From VAXT01 sp963698015 (lineage in GTDB: Bacteria; Actinomycetota; Thermoleophilia; Gaiellales; Gaiellaceae), in contig OY969109.1 in assembly GCA_963698015.1 (NCBI GenBank), positions 434,001 through 498,000 of the forward strand: a stretch of DNA of 64,000 nucleotides. The letters are read 5' to 3'. The stretch's first letter is position 1; the number at the start of each line of letters is the position of its first letter. The position numbers were made by a program, and so were the translations under genes. This document shows positions 8,585 to 17,172 of this stretch, in pieces. Below the pieces are notes generated by a model. The model saw only the letters and a program-made list of their open reading frames with translations. It searched no databases and was not told the origin of the DNA.

Positions 8585-9763
8585 ATGGGACTGTTCGATC
8601 GCTTACGCCGGGGTCACGCTCCGGCCGCGGAGCCGGAGACACCGCAGCGGACGGTCGTCGAGATCGACGCCACCTCGCTGTCGCGTGTGTTCTCGGCGCC
8701 GATGTGGCTGCGCGACCTCGGGCTCCTCGCATGGTTCCTCGTCGGCGTGGCGATCCTCCTCGTCGGGCTCGTCTGGCTGCTCGGCCTGACGTCGACGATC
8801 ACGTTGCCGGTCATCGTCGGAGCGATCCTGGCCACGGTCGCTGGGCCTCTCGTGACCAGGATGCAACAGCACCGCATCCCCCGGCCAGCCGGTGCTGCGA
8901 TCGTCCTGCTCGGCCTGATCGCGCTCGGGGTCGTGATCTTCCTGATGGTGGTCGGCGGGCTCGTCGAGCAGTCCTCGGAGATCAAGAAGTCCTTGAACGA
9001 GGCCGTCGACAAGATTCAGGGTTGGGTCAACGACACGGGCGCGAACGGGACCTCGGGTGTGACGGAGAGCGCGAAGAGCGGCACGACCACCTCAGGGAAG
9101 GAGCTGATCCACGGTCTCGGCGCAGGAATCAAGGACCTGACCTCGCTCATCTTCTTCCTGACGTTCAGCGTCTTCGCGACGTTCTTCCTGCTCAAGGACG
9201 GCCCCGCGGTGCGGCGCTTCATCGACCGCCACCTCGGCGTGCAGGTCGAGGTCGCGACCGTGATCACGGGGAACGTGATCAAGTCGCTGCGCCGCTACTT
9301 CCTCGGAGTGACGATCGTCGCAGCGTTCAACGCATTCGTCATCGGGCTGACAGCGATCATCCTCGGAGTGCCGCTGGCCGGGACGATCGCGGTCGTCGTC
9401 TTCGTCACGGCCTATGTCCCGTTCATCGGCGCGTTCATCTCGGGTGCGTTCGCTGTCCTCCTGACGCTGTCCTCACAGGGCACCACGGACGCCGCGATCA
9501 TGCTCGTGATGGTGATCCTGGGGAACGGGCTGCTCCAGAACATCGTCCAGCCGATCGCCTTCGGCGCGACGCTCGACCTCAACCCGCTCGTCGTCCTCAT
9601 CGTCACGATCGGGGCCGGAGCGCTGTTCGGGATGGTCGGAATGGTGCTGGCGGCGCCGCTGACGTCGGCCGCGCTCCACATCTCGCGGGAGCTCGCCGAG
9701 GCCAAGGGGGTCGAGGAGGCGGAGCGCGCGCCACCGGAAGGCGAGCCCGCACCGGCGGGTTGA
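8585..9763 (+). CDS. AI-2E family transporter
   Basis: A 392-residue integral membrane protein of the AI-2E exporter/PerM superfamily. Paired N-terminal helices (LGLLAWFLVGVAILLVGLVW and a following one), a third helix (AAIVLLGLIALGVVIFLMVV), a soluble middle part (residues about 135-190) and five C-terminal helices match the family. VPFIGAFISGAFAVLLTL and NPLVVLIVTIGAGALFGMVG are the conserved C-terminal motifs. The ATG at 8585 is the only plausible start close to the first domain. It is divergent from gadB. Members move varied substrates, so quorum-signal export is not implied. Confidence 0.85.
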   Translation: MGLFDRLRRGHAPAAEPETPQRTVVEIDATSLSRVFSAPMWLRDLGLLAWFLVGVAILLVGLVWLLGLTSTITLPVIVGAILATVAGPLVTRMQQHRIPRPAGAAIVLLGLIALGVVIFLMVVGGLVEQSSEIKKSLNEAVDKIQGWVNDTGANGTSGVTESAKSGTTTSGKELIHGLGAGIKDLTSLIFFLTFSVFATFFLLKDGPAVRRFIDRHLGVQVEVATVITGNVIKSLRRYFLGVTIVAAFNAFVIGLTAIILGVPLAGTIAVVVFVTAYVPFIGAFISGAFAVLLTLSSQGTTDAAIMLVMVILGNGLLQNIVQPIAFGATLDLNPLVVLIVTIGAGALFGMVGMVLAAPLTSAALHISRELAEAKGVEEAERAPPEGEPAPAG

Positions 9764-9817
9764 GCCGGAGCAGGTGGTCCAATGCCCGCAAGGATTCGCT
9801 AACTCAAGGAGGGCACC

Positions 9818-9997
9818 ATGTGGTGGGGCGTCGGAATCCTCGGGTTCCTCTTGTACATCACCATCCTGTTCACCCTGGGGCTGATGACGCTCAGGAAGGG
9901 GCACGGATGGCTGTTCGTGTTCGGGATCTTCTTCCCGATCCTCTGGCTCATCGGCGCGGTGATGCGGCCCGCCCAGCCGAACGCGAACGCCGTCTAG
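9818..9997 (+). CDS. MWWG-type 59-residue membrane microprotein
   Basis: A perfect AAGGAGG precedes an ATG that encodes MWWGVGILGFLLYITILF. A second hydrophobic helix ends in WLFVFGIFFPILWLIGAVM, then a short RPAQPNANAV tail. Two membrane segments leave almost no soluble part. A paralogue with the same MWWG start, GHGWLF centre and PAQ tail lies at 36563-36730. The function is unknown. Its last codons overlap the stop of the convergent gene at 9994-10182. Confidence 0.75.
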   Translation: MWWGVGILGFLLYITILFTLGLMTLRKGHGWLFVFGIFFPILWLIGAVMRPAQPNANAV

Positions 9998-10182
9998 CCG
10001 GGTAGGCGGCAGATGATCTTGCCGCTGTAGTTCTCCGCGTCCGGCGCGGAGTCGACCTCCGTCACGATGCAGGTTCCGTAGCGCGTCTCGATCGCGTCGC
10101 CCTCGGAGGGCGCCCGCGGGAGCTCGACGTCCTGGAGGTCTTCCCAGCCGGGCCCCTGGATCGTGACGGCGAAGCGTTGCAC
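9994..10182 (-). CDS. Hypothetical 62-residue protein
   Basis: A small soluble protein beginning MQRFAVTIQGPGWEDLQDVE. It is rich in acidic residues, has no membrane segment, and ends SGKIICRLPG. Its residue pattern looks like a small beta-sheet domain, but no family is recognised. It converges on the microprotein gene at 9818-9997 with a four-base overlap. Coding is supported only by composition and a plausible start. Confidence 0.5.
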   Translation of the reverse strand: MQRFAVTIQGPGWEDLQDVELPRAPSEGDAIETRYGTCIVTEVDSAPDAENYSGKIICRLPG

Positions 10183-10230
10183 GCGACAATCATCGCAGCA
10201 CGAGCGCCTCAGGTCATCAGATCGTGCGAA

Positions 10231-10416
10231 TTAGCGGGCGGGCTCGAGCGTGCGCAGGACGACGGCGAGGTCGTCGCGGACGCGCTCCAGGGCCGACGTC
10301 TCGATGCCCTCGGCGGGCTTGTCGTCGAGGAGGCTCAGCGCGTCCTCGATCGAGCGCAGGGCGTGCTTGACGCGAAAGCGGTGGATCTCGGCGGGAGTCG
10401 TGCGTTGCGTGTTCAC
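10231..10416 (-). CDS. Hypothetical 61-residue helical protein
   Basis: Begins MNTQRTTPAEIHRFRVKHAL and is predicted to be wholly helical, with alternating charged and hydrophobic residues (IEDALSLLDD, SALERVRDDLAVVLRTLE). No known family is recognised. It sits between another small gene and the histidine kinase gene. It could be a small regulatory or structural protein, but nothing in the sequence decides this. Confidence 0.5.
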   Translation of the reverse strand: MNTQRTTPAEIHRFRVKHALRSIEDALSLLDDKPAEGIETSALERVRDDLAVVLRTLEPAR

Positions 10417-10463
10417 ATCTCCACCCTGTCAGTTGCGGCAACGCGGGGCTTGACCCGGCTGGG

Positions 10464-12014
10464 TCAATTTCGAGGGACGAGCGGAATGTCGGCGCGAACC
10501 AGCGTCCCGCGGCCGTGAGCGCTCGCCACGCGGAGCAGGCCGCCCACGGCCTCGACCCGGTCCCGCAGGCCCTGGAGACCCGAGCCGAACCGTTCCTCCG
10601 CGCCCCCGACGCCGTCGTCGCCGACCTCGATCCGCAGGAAGCGCCCGGACTCGATGACGCGGATCGTGATCGTCTTCGCGCGGGCGTGGCGCTGCGCGTT
10701 CGTCGAGGCCTCGGCGACGACGTAGTACGCGGTCGCCTCGGCGGTCGGATCGAGCCGGCCTGCGGGCAGCTCGAGGAGCCGGATCGGGACCGGCGAGCCG
10801 TCGGTCAGGCTGCGGATCGCCTCGGCGAGGCCGAGGTCGGTGAGGATCGTCGGGTGGATCCCATGAGCCAGATCGCGCAGCTCGTCGATCGCGATCAGGA
10901 CGTGTGTCTCCGCATCCTCGAAGAGCCCGGGGGCGAGGTCGGGCTTGCGTCGCGACTCCTCTCTGGCCGTAGCCAGCTGGCCGGCGAGCATGGTCAACGT
11001 CAGCTGGGCGCCGTCGTGGAGGTTGTTCTCCAGCCGCCGACGCTCACTATCCGCCACCGTCACCAGACGCGCCCGCGACTCGCGCAAACCCCTCGCGATC
11101 GCCTCGCGCTCGGCGACGACCGCCGCGAGGAACATCGTCGACAGCGCCGCCACGGAAACGTACAGCTGCGTGCTGAGCGTGCTGCGCGGGATCGAGTCGA
11201 CGACGAACGGCCCCGAGTGATGAGCCGTCTTCCAGAGCGTGAAGCCGACGGCGACGGCAACGGCGAGCGTGCCGCCGCGCGGCCCGAAGCGCAGCGCGGC
11301 CCAGATCAGGGTTGGAAAGACGATGTACACGAGCGGCCGGTCGGTCCGCAGCGCGACGTCGGTGAGGATGATCACCGAGCTCAGCATCAGAGCTCCTTCG
11401 GCGATTCGCGCCCGCGTCCAGGACAGTTTGAGCGGCTGCCACCAGGCGAGGGCGAGCGGGACGACGACGAGCGCACCCGCGGTGTCGCCGAGCCACCAGG
11501 TGTGCCAGACGTGAGGCAGGTCCGACGTCGACAGCACGTGGCCGAGGCGCAACGAGGTCGGCCCGATCGTCGCGCTGACCGCGGTGCCCGCGAAGATCGC
11601 GACGAGCAGCCCGCAGACGCCGGCCACGCTGTCGAGCGGACGGCCGCTCCGCACGAGCCGCCGGATCAGATAGGCGGCGACCAGCACTTCGAGCGTGTTC
11701 CCGATCGTCTGCCCGATGGCGGAGCCGACTGGGAGCGTCTCGTACTGGTTCGCGAGCAGATCGCCCAGGACCACGCCCGGCCACAGCTTCAGGCCGCCGA
11801 GATAGAGAAAGGCGATCCCGACGCCGACCGGCAACCAGACGATCGCCGCGACCGCACCCGTGAACTTCAGCGTGTACCCGATCTGCGCCGCCCCGTAGTA
11901 CGCGCCCGCGAGGGCGCCGACGAGCAACACGTACCGGACGCGGGCGTCGCGTGCGAGTCGCCGCGCAACCGGCTGCTCCGAGGGGATCTCTCGAGCGCTG
12001 ACGAGTTCCGTCAT
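10464..12014 (-). CDS. MASE1-domain sensor histidine kinase (NarX/LiaS type)
   Basis: A 516-residue membrane kinase. The N-terminal MASE1 region has about eight membrane helices, including YVLLVGALAGAYYGAAQIGY and WLPVGVGIAFLYLGGLKLWP. A HisKA_3 segment follows (ERRRLENNLHDGAQLTLTML, phospho-acceptor His in the LHDGAQ motif), then a HATPase_c domain with N-box VAEASTNAQRHARAKTI and G-box GDDGVGG...GSGLQGLRDRVEAVGG. Such kinases phosphorylate NarL-type response regulators. No partner regulator is adjacent. The NarL-type regulator at 54190 is the only one in the window and is far away. Confidence 0.9.
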   Translation of the reverse strand: MTELVSAREIPSEQPVARRLARDARVRYVLLVGALAGAYYGAAQIGYTLKFTGAVAAIVWLPVGVGIAFLYLGGLKLWPGVVLGDLLANQYETLPVGSAIGQTIGNTLEVLVAAYLIRRLVRSGRPLDSVAGVCGLLVAIFAGTAVSATIGPTSLRLGHVLSTSDLPHVWHTWWLGDTAGALVVVPLALAWWQPLKLSWTRARIAEGALMLSSVIILTDVALRTDRPLVYIVFPTLIWAALRFGPRGGTLAVAVAVGFTLWKTAHHSGPFVVDSIPRSTLSTQLYVSVAALSTMFLAAVVAEREAIARGLRESRARLVTVADSERRRLENNLHDGAQLTLTMLAGQLATAREESRRKPDLAPGLFEDAETHVLIAIDELRDLAHGIHPTILTDLGLAEAIRSLTDGSPVPIRLLELPAGRLDPTAEATAYYVVAEASTNAQRHARAKTITIRVIESGRFLRIEVGDDGVGGAEERFGSGLQGLRDRVEAVGGLLRVASAHGRGTLVRADIPLVPRN

Positions 12015-12047
12015 CCCCCGAAACCTTGCCAGATGCAGCGCTACGGG

Positions 12048-12956
12048 TCAGATGCGGGCCGGAACGATTCCCCAGCTGCCCGAGTGCGATTCCCCGGGCT
12101 CGAGGCGGATCAGTCCGTCGCCGCTTCGAAACGCGTTCGGCGCGCACGTCATCGGCTCGACGGCGAGGCTGCGGCGCGCGACGTCCGGGAGCCCATCCCC
12201 GGTGAAGATCATCACGTACGGATAGCTCTCGTCGACCCAGAGCGTCGCCCGCCCGACGAGCTCGACTCGCGCCCGGCCGTCGCCGTCGCGCTGGAGATCG
12301 GTGAAGCAGTGGTCGAGCTGCACCGTGCCGATCGGCCTCGGCGTTCGGAAGTCGAGCTCCATGCCGTCGACCGACTGCCGGCCGATCGGGATCGAGCGCT
12401 CGTCGGAGATCAGAGCCGTCTCGGCCGGAACGCGGAGCTCGAGCCCGTCCACCGGCCCGTCTCCGCCGTCGAGGTATGGGTGCGCGCCGAACCCGTACGG
12501 GCACGCGTCGTCCCCGACGTTCGTCGCCTCCACGCTCACGGTGAGGCCGTCATCGGCGAGCGTGTACTCGACCCGCAGATCGAGCGTGAACGGGTAGCCC
12601 GGAGTCGGGTACAGCCTGTGCTCGAGCACGGCGCTGTCCGCCTCCTGCTCGGCGACCGACCACTTCGACCAGCGGGCGAGCCCGTGAATCGCGTTGCGGC
12701 GCTCGGGCTCGTCGAGCGCGAGTTGGTAGCTCTCGCCCTCGAACTCGTAGCTGCCGTCCTGAATCCGGTTGGGCCAGGGCGCAAGCAGCTGCCCGCGGCC
12801 GGAGCCGCACATCGTGACGATGCTGTAGCCGTCGAGCACCGACCGTTCGCCGGCGTGGTAGCTGCGCAGCCCGCCGCCGACTCCCACGACGACCACCCGC
12901 TGGTCGCCGGCCGAGAGCTCGACCTGCTCGCCCGAGGGACTGATCGGTTCCTGCAT
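12048..12956 (-). CDS. Aldose 1-epimerase family protein
   Basis: A 302-residue galactose-mutarotase-fold protein that would interconvert alpha and beta anomers of hexoses. APWPNRIQDGSYEFEGESYQ is the conserved N-terminal motif, and IHGLARWSKW and GFGAHPYLDG carry the two catalytic-type histidines. No signal peptide is seen. The gene shares a short divergent region with cydA, which contains the TCATCCC-N4-GGACGATG motif 36 bases from each start. Sugar specificity cannot be read from the sequence. Confidence 0.85.
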   Translation of the reverse strand: MQEPISPSGEQVELSAGDQRVVVVGVGGGLRSYHAGERSVLDGYSIVTMCGSGRGQLLAPWPNRIQDGSYEFEGESYQLALDEPERRNAIHGLARWSKWSVAEQEADSAVLEHRLYPTPGYPFTLDLRVEYTLADDGLTVSVEATNVGDDACPYGFGAHPYLDGGDGPVDGLELRVPAETALISDERSIPIGRQSVDGMELDFRTPRPIGTVQLDHCFTDLQRDGDGRARVELVGRATLWVDESYPYVMIFTGDGLPDVARRSLAVEPMTCAPNAFRSGDGLIRLEPGESHSGSWGIVPARI

Positions 12957-12991
12957 GTGGAGGAAGAGTCGACGTCGCAGCGCCCGCAGGC

Positions 12992-13011
12992 TTCATCCCC
13001 ATCGGACGATG
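12992..13011. promoter_or_regulatory. TCATCCC-N4-GGACGATG motif, copy A (aldose epimerase / cydA)
   Basis: TCATCCC and GGACGATG are separated by four bases. It lies about 36 bases upstream of both divergent starts (12956 and 13047). The same 15 fixed bases with the same spacing recur at 46686-46705 and, inverted, at 25341-25360. The role is unproven; it could be a promoter element or a shared operator. Confidence 0.55.
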
Positions 13012-13046
13012 TGCCTCGCGGAGCCGCTTTCTAGCGTTCACCCTGT

Positions 13047-14438
13047 ATGAGCCCGCTCGCGTCGACGGCCGTCGATCTCGCCCGGATCCAGTTCGCGACC
13101 ACCTCGATCTACCACTTCCTGTTCGTGCCGCTGACGCTGGGGCTCGGGCCACTCGTCGCGATCATGCAGACGCTCTGGTACCGGTCGGGAGACGAGGCCT
13201 GGCTCCGGCTGACGCGCTTCTTCGGGACCCTGCTCCTGATCAACTTCGCGATCGGGGTCGCGACCGGGCTCGTCCAGGAGTTCGAGTTCGGCATGAACTG
13301 GTCGGTGTACTCGAGGTTCGTCGGCAACGTCTTCGGCGCCCCACTCGCGATCGAGGGGCTCGCGGCGTTCATGCTCGAGTCGACGTTCCTCGGCCTCTGG
13401 ATCTTCGGCTGGAACCGGCTCTCGCGGCGCGTCCATCTCGCGACGATCTGGATCGCCGTGCTCGGCAGCTGGCTCTCGGGGTACTTCATCCTCGTCGCCA
13501 ACTCGTGGATGCAGCACCCGGTCGGCTACAAGATCGTGGACGGCGAGGCACAGCTGACGAGTGTCTGGGCGCTCCTCTCGAACAACTTCGCGCTGCGGGC
13601 GTACCTGCACACGATGCTCGCCGGGCTGATCTTCGGGTCGATCGTGATGCTCGGCGTCTGCTGCTGGCACTTCCTGCGCGGTCACGAGGTCGAGCTCTTC
13701 CGCCGGGCAGCGAAGCTGGCCCTGATCGTCGCGGTGCCGGTCACGCTGCTCCAGCTCGTCGTCGGCAACCGCTTCGGCGAGGCTGTGACGAGCGCGCAGA
13801 GCATGAAGATCGCCGCGTCCGAGGCGCAATGGAACACGTGCCAGCCGTGCGGCTTCTCGGCGTTCCAGATCGGAGGCTTCACCGAGGACGACGAGACGCC
13901 GAAGTTCTCGATCACGATCCCGAGACTCCTCTCCTACATGGCGACCGGTTCGTTCAGCGGCCAGGTTCAGGGCCTGAACCAGCTCCAGGCGCAGGAGCAG
14001 AGCAAGTACGGCTCCGGCAACTACATGCCGAACGTGCGGGTCATCTACTGGTCGATGCGGGTCATGGCCTTCACGGGCGTGCTGATGTTCATGATCGCCG
14101 CGGTCGGGGCGTGGCTGTACCGGAAGCGGAAGCTCGAGACGGCGCGCTGGTTCCACAGGACTGCCCTCGTGGCGATCTCGTTCCCCTACATCGCCGCGAC
14201 CGCAGGCTGGGTCCTCACGGAGATGGGCCGCCAGCCGTGGATCGTCCAGGGCCTGCTCAAGACCGACCAAGCGAACTCCCCGAGCGTCGGCGCGGCCTGG
14301 ATCGCCGTCAGCCTCGCGTTCTTCATCGGCCTCTACCTCCTCCTCGGAATCCTCGACTTCGTGCTCATGCGGCGCTACGCGCGGCCCGACCGCCCGCCGC
14401 CGCGTGAGGAGCTGCCCGAGCCGGCGGTGACGTACTGA
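13047..14438 (+). CDS. cydA: Cytochrome bd oxidase subunit I
   Basis: The 463-residue quinol-oxidizing subunit of cytochrome bd, a high-affinity terminal oxidase of the plasma membrane. The start RIQFATTSIYHFLFVPLTLG contains the heme-ligand His (residue 23, matching His19 in E. coli). PLAIEGLAAFMLESTFLG has the conserved glutamates. The quinol-binding Q-loop around GLNQLQAQEQ is short, so this is the cyanide-insensitive-oxidase-like form rather than the long E. coli form (522 residues). It is first in the cydABDC operon; its stop overlaps the cydB ATG. Motif copy A lies upstream. Confidence 0.95.
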   Translation: MSPLASTAVDLARIQFATTSIYHFLFVPLTLGLGPLVAIMQTLWYRSGDEAWLRLTRFFGTLLLINFAIGVATGLVQEFEFGMNWSVYSRFVGNVFGAPLAIEGLAAFMLESTFLGLWIFGWNRLSRRVHLATIWIAVLGSWLSGYFILVANSWMQHPVGYKIVDGEAQLTSVWALLSNNFALRAYLHTMLAGLIFGSIVMLGVCCWHFLRGHEVELFRRAAKLALIVAVPVTLLQLVVGNRFGEAVTSAQSMKIAASEAQWNTCQPCGFSAFQIGGFTEDDETPKFSITIPRLLSYMATGSFSGQVQGLNQLQAQEQSKYGSGNYMPNVRVIYWSMRVMAFTGVLMFMIAAVGAWLYRKRKLETARWFHRTALVAISFPYIAATAGWVLTEMGRQPWIVQGLLKTDQANSPSVGAAWIAVSLAFFIGLYLLLGILDFVLMRRYARPDRPPPREELPEPAVTY

Positions 14439-15493
14439 TGGACCTGCAGACCCTTTGGTTCGTCCTGATCGTCGTCCTCTGGAGCGGCTACTTCCTGCTC
14501 GAGGGCTTCGACTTCGGCGTCGGCATGCTGCTGCCGTTCGTCCCGCGGAATGAATCCGAGCGCGGCGCGATGTTCGAGTCGATCGGGCCCGTCTGGGACG
14601 GAAACGAGGTGTGGCTCGTCGTCGCCGGCGGGGCGACGTTCGCGGCGTTCCCAGCCTGGTACGCGACGATGTTCTCGGGCTTCTACCTCGCGCTGCTCCT
14701 ACTCCTGTTCTTCCTGATCATCCGCGTGGTCTCGTTCGAATGGCGCAGCAAGAGCGAGAGCCCGCGCTGGCGTGCCGTGTGGCTGTGGGCGAACGCTCTC
14801 GGGAGTACCGGGATTGCGCTCGTCTGGGGAATCGCGCTCGCGAACCTCATTCACGGGGTGCCGATCGACTCGAACGGTGACTACGACGGCAACCTGGTCG
14901 ACCTGTTCACGGGTTACACGGTGTTCGCAGGCCTCGCGTTCGTGCTCCTTTTCGCCTTCCACGGAGCGAGCTACCTGACGCTCCGTACGACTGGCGACCT
15001 CTACGACCGCGTTCGCAGCGCCGCCCGGAGGTTGGCCGTGCCCGCGACCGCGGTCGGCGCCGCGTTCCTGATCTGGACGGTAGTCGTGGCCGTCGACCGC
15101 AATGACAAGGACGTCTTCCCGGTCGTCTTGCCGGCCGCCGCCGGCATCGCGGTGCTCGCGCTGGCTGCTTTCCTCGTCTACGCGCGGAAAAACGGGCTGG
15201 CCTTCACGATGACCGCGCTCGGAACGGTCGCGACCGTGGCGACGCTCTTCACAGGCCTCTACCCGCGGGTCATGGTCGCCAGCAACGACTTCGTCAACAG
15301 CCTCACCATCAACAACGCCTCCTCGGCGCACTACACGCTGGCCGTCATGACGGTCGTCGCGCTGATCGTGTTGCCGATCGTCCTCGTCTACCAGAGCTGG
15401 TCGTACTACGTCTTTCGCGCGCGGGTCACCGGCGAGGACATCCAACCGCCCGAAGCGCTCGCGCCTCCGACCGGCAGCTCGACGGCCGACTGA
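14438..15493 (+). CDS. cydB: Cytochrome bd oxidase subunit II
   Basis: The 351-residue second subunit of cytochrome bd. The start QTLWFVLIVVLWSGYFLLEG and the FDFGVGMLLPF motif are diagnostic, as is GPVWDGNEVWLVVAGGATFA. About eight or nine membrane helices are present, and the C-terminus ends soon after the last helix. Its ATG overlaps the cydA stop (TGATG). The next gene, cydD, starts three bases after its stop. Confidence 0.95.
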   Translation: MDLQTLWFVLIVVLWSGYFLLEGFDFGVGMLLPFVPRNESERGAMFESIGPVWDGNEVWLVVAGGATFAAFPAWYATMFSGFYLALLLLLFFLIIRVVSFEWRSKSESPRWRAVWLWANALGSTGIALVWGIALANLIHGVPIDSNGDYDGNLVDLFTGYTVFAGLAFVLLFAFHGASYLTLRTTGDLYDRVRSAARRLAVPATAVGAAFLIWTVVVAVDRNDKDVFPVVLPAAAGIAVLALAAFLVYARKNGLAFTMTALGTVATVATLFTGLYPRVMVASNDFVNSLTINNASSAHYTLAVMTVVALIVLPIVLVYQSWSYYVFRARVTGEDIQPPEALAPPTGSSTAD

Positions 15494-15495
15494 GG

Positions 15496-17172
15496 ATGCG
15501 CGTCCTCGATCAGCGCCTCGTGCACCGGGCACGGCCGGTGCGCCACCTGCTCGTGCTGGACGCGGTCCTCGGCGCCTTGTCCGCGGGGCTCGTCCTCGTC
15601 CAGGCGGTGCTGATCGCGAGGATCGTGGCGCAGGCGTTCTCGGGTGCGTCTCTGAGCGCTGTCTCCCTCGAGCTCGTCCTGCTCACGCTCGCGTTCGCCG
15701 GGCGGAGCGTCCTCACCTGGGGCTTCGAGATCGCGGGCCGACACGCCGCGTCCACGGTCCTCTCCGAGCTCCGGCTCGAGCTCGTGGAGCGCAGGCTCCG
15801 GACCCAGCCGCTCGCGCTCGACGGCGCCGAGGCGGGTGAGATCACGGCGACCGCGGTCCAGGGCGTTGAGGGGCTCGAGGCATATTTCGCCCGCTACCTG
15901 CCGCAGGTCGTGCTCGCGTTCGTCGTCCCGCTGGCCGTGCTCGGCCTCGTCGTCGCGATCGATCCGATCTCGGCCGGGCTGATGCTGCTCACGCTGCCGC
16001 TCGTGCCCGTCTTCATGTGGCTGATCGGCCGCTACACGGAGGAGCGCACGCGAGAGCGCTGGCTCGCGCTTCGGCTGCTCTCGACCCACTTCCTGGACGT
16101 CGTCCGCGGGCTGCCGACCCTGCGCGCGTTCAACCGTGGGCGGACGCAGGCCACGGTGCTCGACGGGATCGGCGAGCGCTACCGCGAGACGACGATCGGC
16201 ACCCTGCGCGTCGCGTTCCTCTCGGGGTCGGTGCTCGAGCTGGCGGCGACGCTGGGCGTCGCGCTCGTCGCAGTCACGGCCGGCGTACGGCTCGTCGACG
16301 GCAGCCTCGGACTGCAGGTCGCCCTGACGGTGCTCGTGCTGGCGCCGGAGCTGTACGCCCCTGTGCGACAGCTCGCGGCGCAGTTCCATGCGAGCGCCGA
16401 CGGGATCGCGGTCGCCGAGCGCATGTTCGAGCTGCTCGACGAGCCTCCGGCGGCTGCGTCGGGCGGAAAGCTGATCGCGCCGAGCCCGCTGGACGCGCCC
16501 GTCCGGTTCGAGAAGGTCGAGTTCGCCTATCCAGCGCGGCCGGAGCTCGTGCTCGACGGGCTCGACCTCGAGCTGCACCCGGACGAGACCGTGGCGCTCG
16601 TGGGCCCGAGCGGCTCCGGGAAGTCGACCGTCGCAAGCCTGCTCCTGGGCTTCGTCGACCCCGTCCGCGGCCGCATCTCCGCCGGCGGCCTCGACCTCGC
16701 CCACTGCCGCGCCGACCTCTGGCGCGAGCAGATCGCATGGGTGCCGCAGCGGCCGACGATCTTCCGCGGCACGATCGCGGACAACATCCGGCTCGGCGAC
16801 CCGGGCGCAACCGTGCGCTCGGTTCGCGACGCAGCGGTGCTCGCGGGCGCCGACCGCTTCGTTCAGGCGCTGCCGTTCGGCTACGAGACGCTCGTCGGCG
16901 ACGGAGGCCGCCCCCTGTCGGCAGGCGAGAGCCGGCGTATCGCCCTGGCCCGGGCGTTCGTGCGCAGCGCGCCGCTCGTGATCCTGGACGAGCCGACGGC
17001 CGACCTCGACCGGACGAGCGCGGCCGTGGTCGCCGAGGCGGTCGAGCGGCTGCGCTCCGGGCGCATGGTGCTCCTGATCGCGCACAGGCCGGAACTCGTC
17101 GAGCACGCGGACCGCGTCGTTCTGCTCGAGGACGGCAAGGGCCGAACGCCGGTCCGGGACGAGGTCCGATGA
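15496..17172 (+). CDS. cydD: ABC transporter CydD (cytochrome bd assembly)
   Basis: A 558-residue ABC half-transporter, membrane domain first and ATPase second. With CydC it forms the exporter of cysteine/glutathione-type thiols needed to mature cytochrome bd. Walker A GPSGSGKST, signature LSAGESRRIALARA and Walker B LVILDEPTADLD are intact. The start ATG follows the cydB stop almost directly. Its own stop overlaps the cydC start (ATGA). The CydD assignment over CydC rests on gene order and the N-terminal sequence. Confidence 0.92.
   Translation: MRVLDQRLVHRARPVRHLLVLDAVLGALSAGLVLVQAVLIARIVAQAFSGASLSAVSLELVLLTLAFAGRSVLTWGFEIAGRHAASTVLSELRLELVERRLRTQPLALDGAEAGEITATAVQGVEGLEAYFARYLPQVVLAFVVPLAVLGLVVAIDPISAGLMLLTLPLVPVFMWLIGRYTEERTRERWLALRLLSTHFLDVVRGLPTLRAFNRGRTQATVLDGIGERYRETTIGTLRVAFLSGSVLELAATLGVALVAVTAGVRLVDGSLGLQVALTVLVLAPELYAPVRQLAAQFHASADGIAVAERMFELLDEPPAAASGGKLIAPSPLDAPVRFEKVEFAYPARPELVLDGLDLELHPDETVALVGPSGSGKSTVASLLLGFVDPVRGRISAGGLDLAHCRADLWREQIAWVPQRPTIFRGTIADNIRLGDPGATVRSVRDAAVLAGADRFVQALPFGYETLVGDGGRPLSAGESRRIALARAFVRSAPLVILDEPTADLDRTSAAVVAEAVERLRSGRMVLLIAHRPELVEHADRVVLLEDGKGRTPVRDEVR

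Noticed and set aside
6646..10005. A long + strand open frame of about 1,100 codons
   Set aside because: It runs opposite the glutamate decarboxylase gene and in another frame through the AI-2E permease gene, with no recognisable motif. It is a composition artefact.
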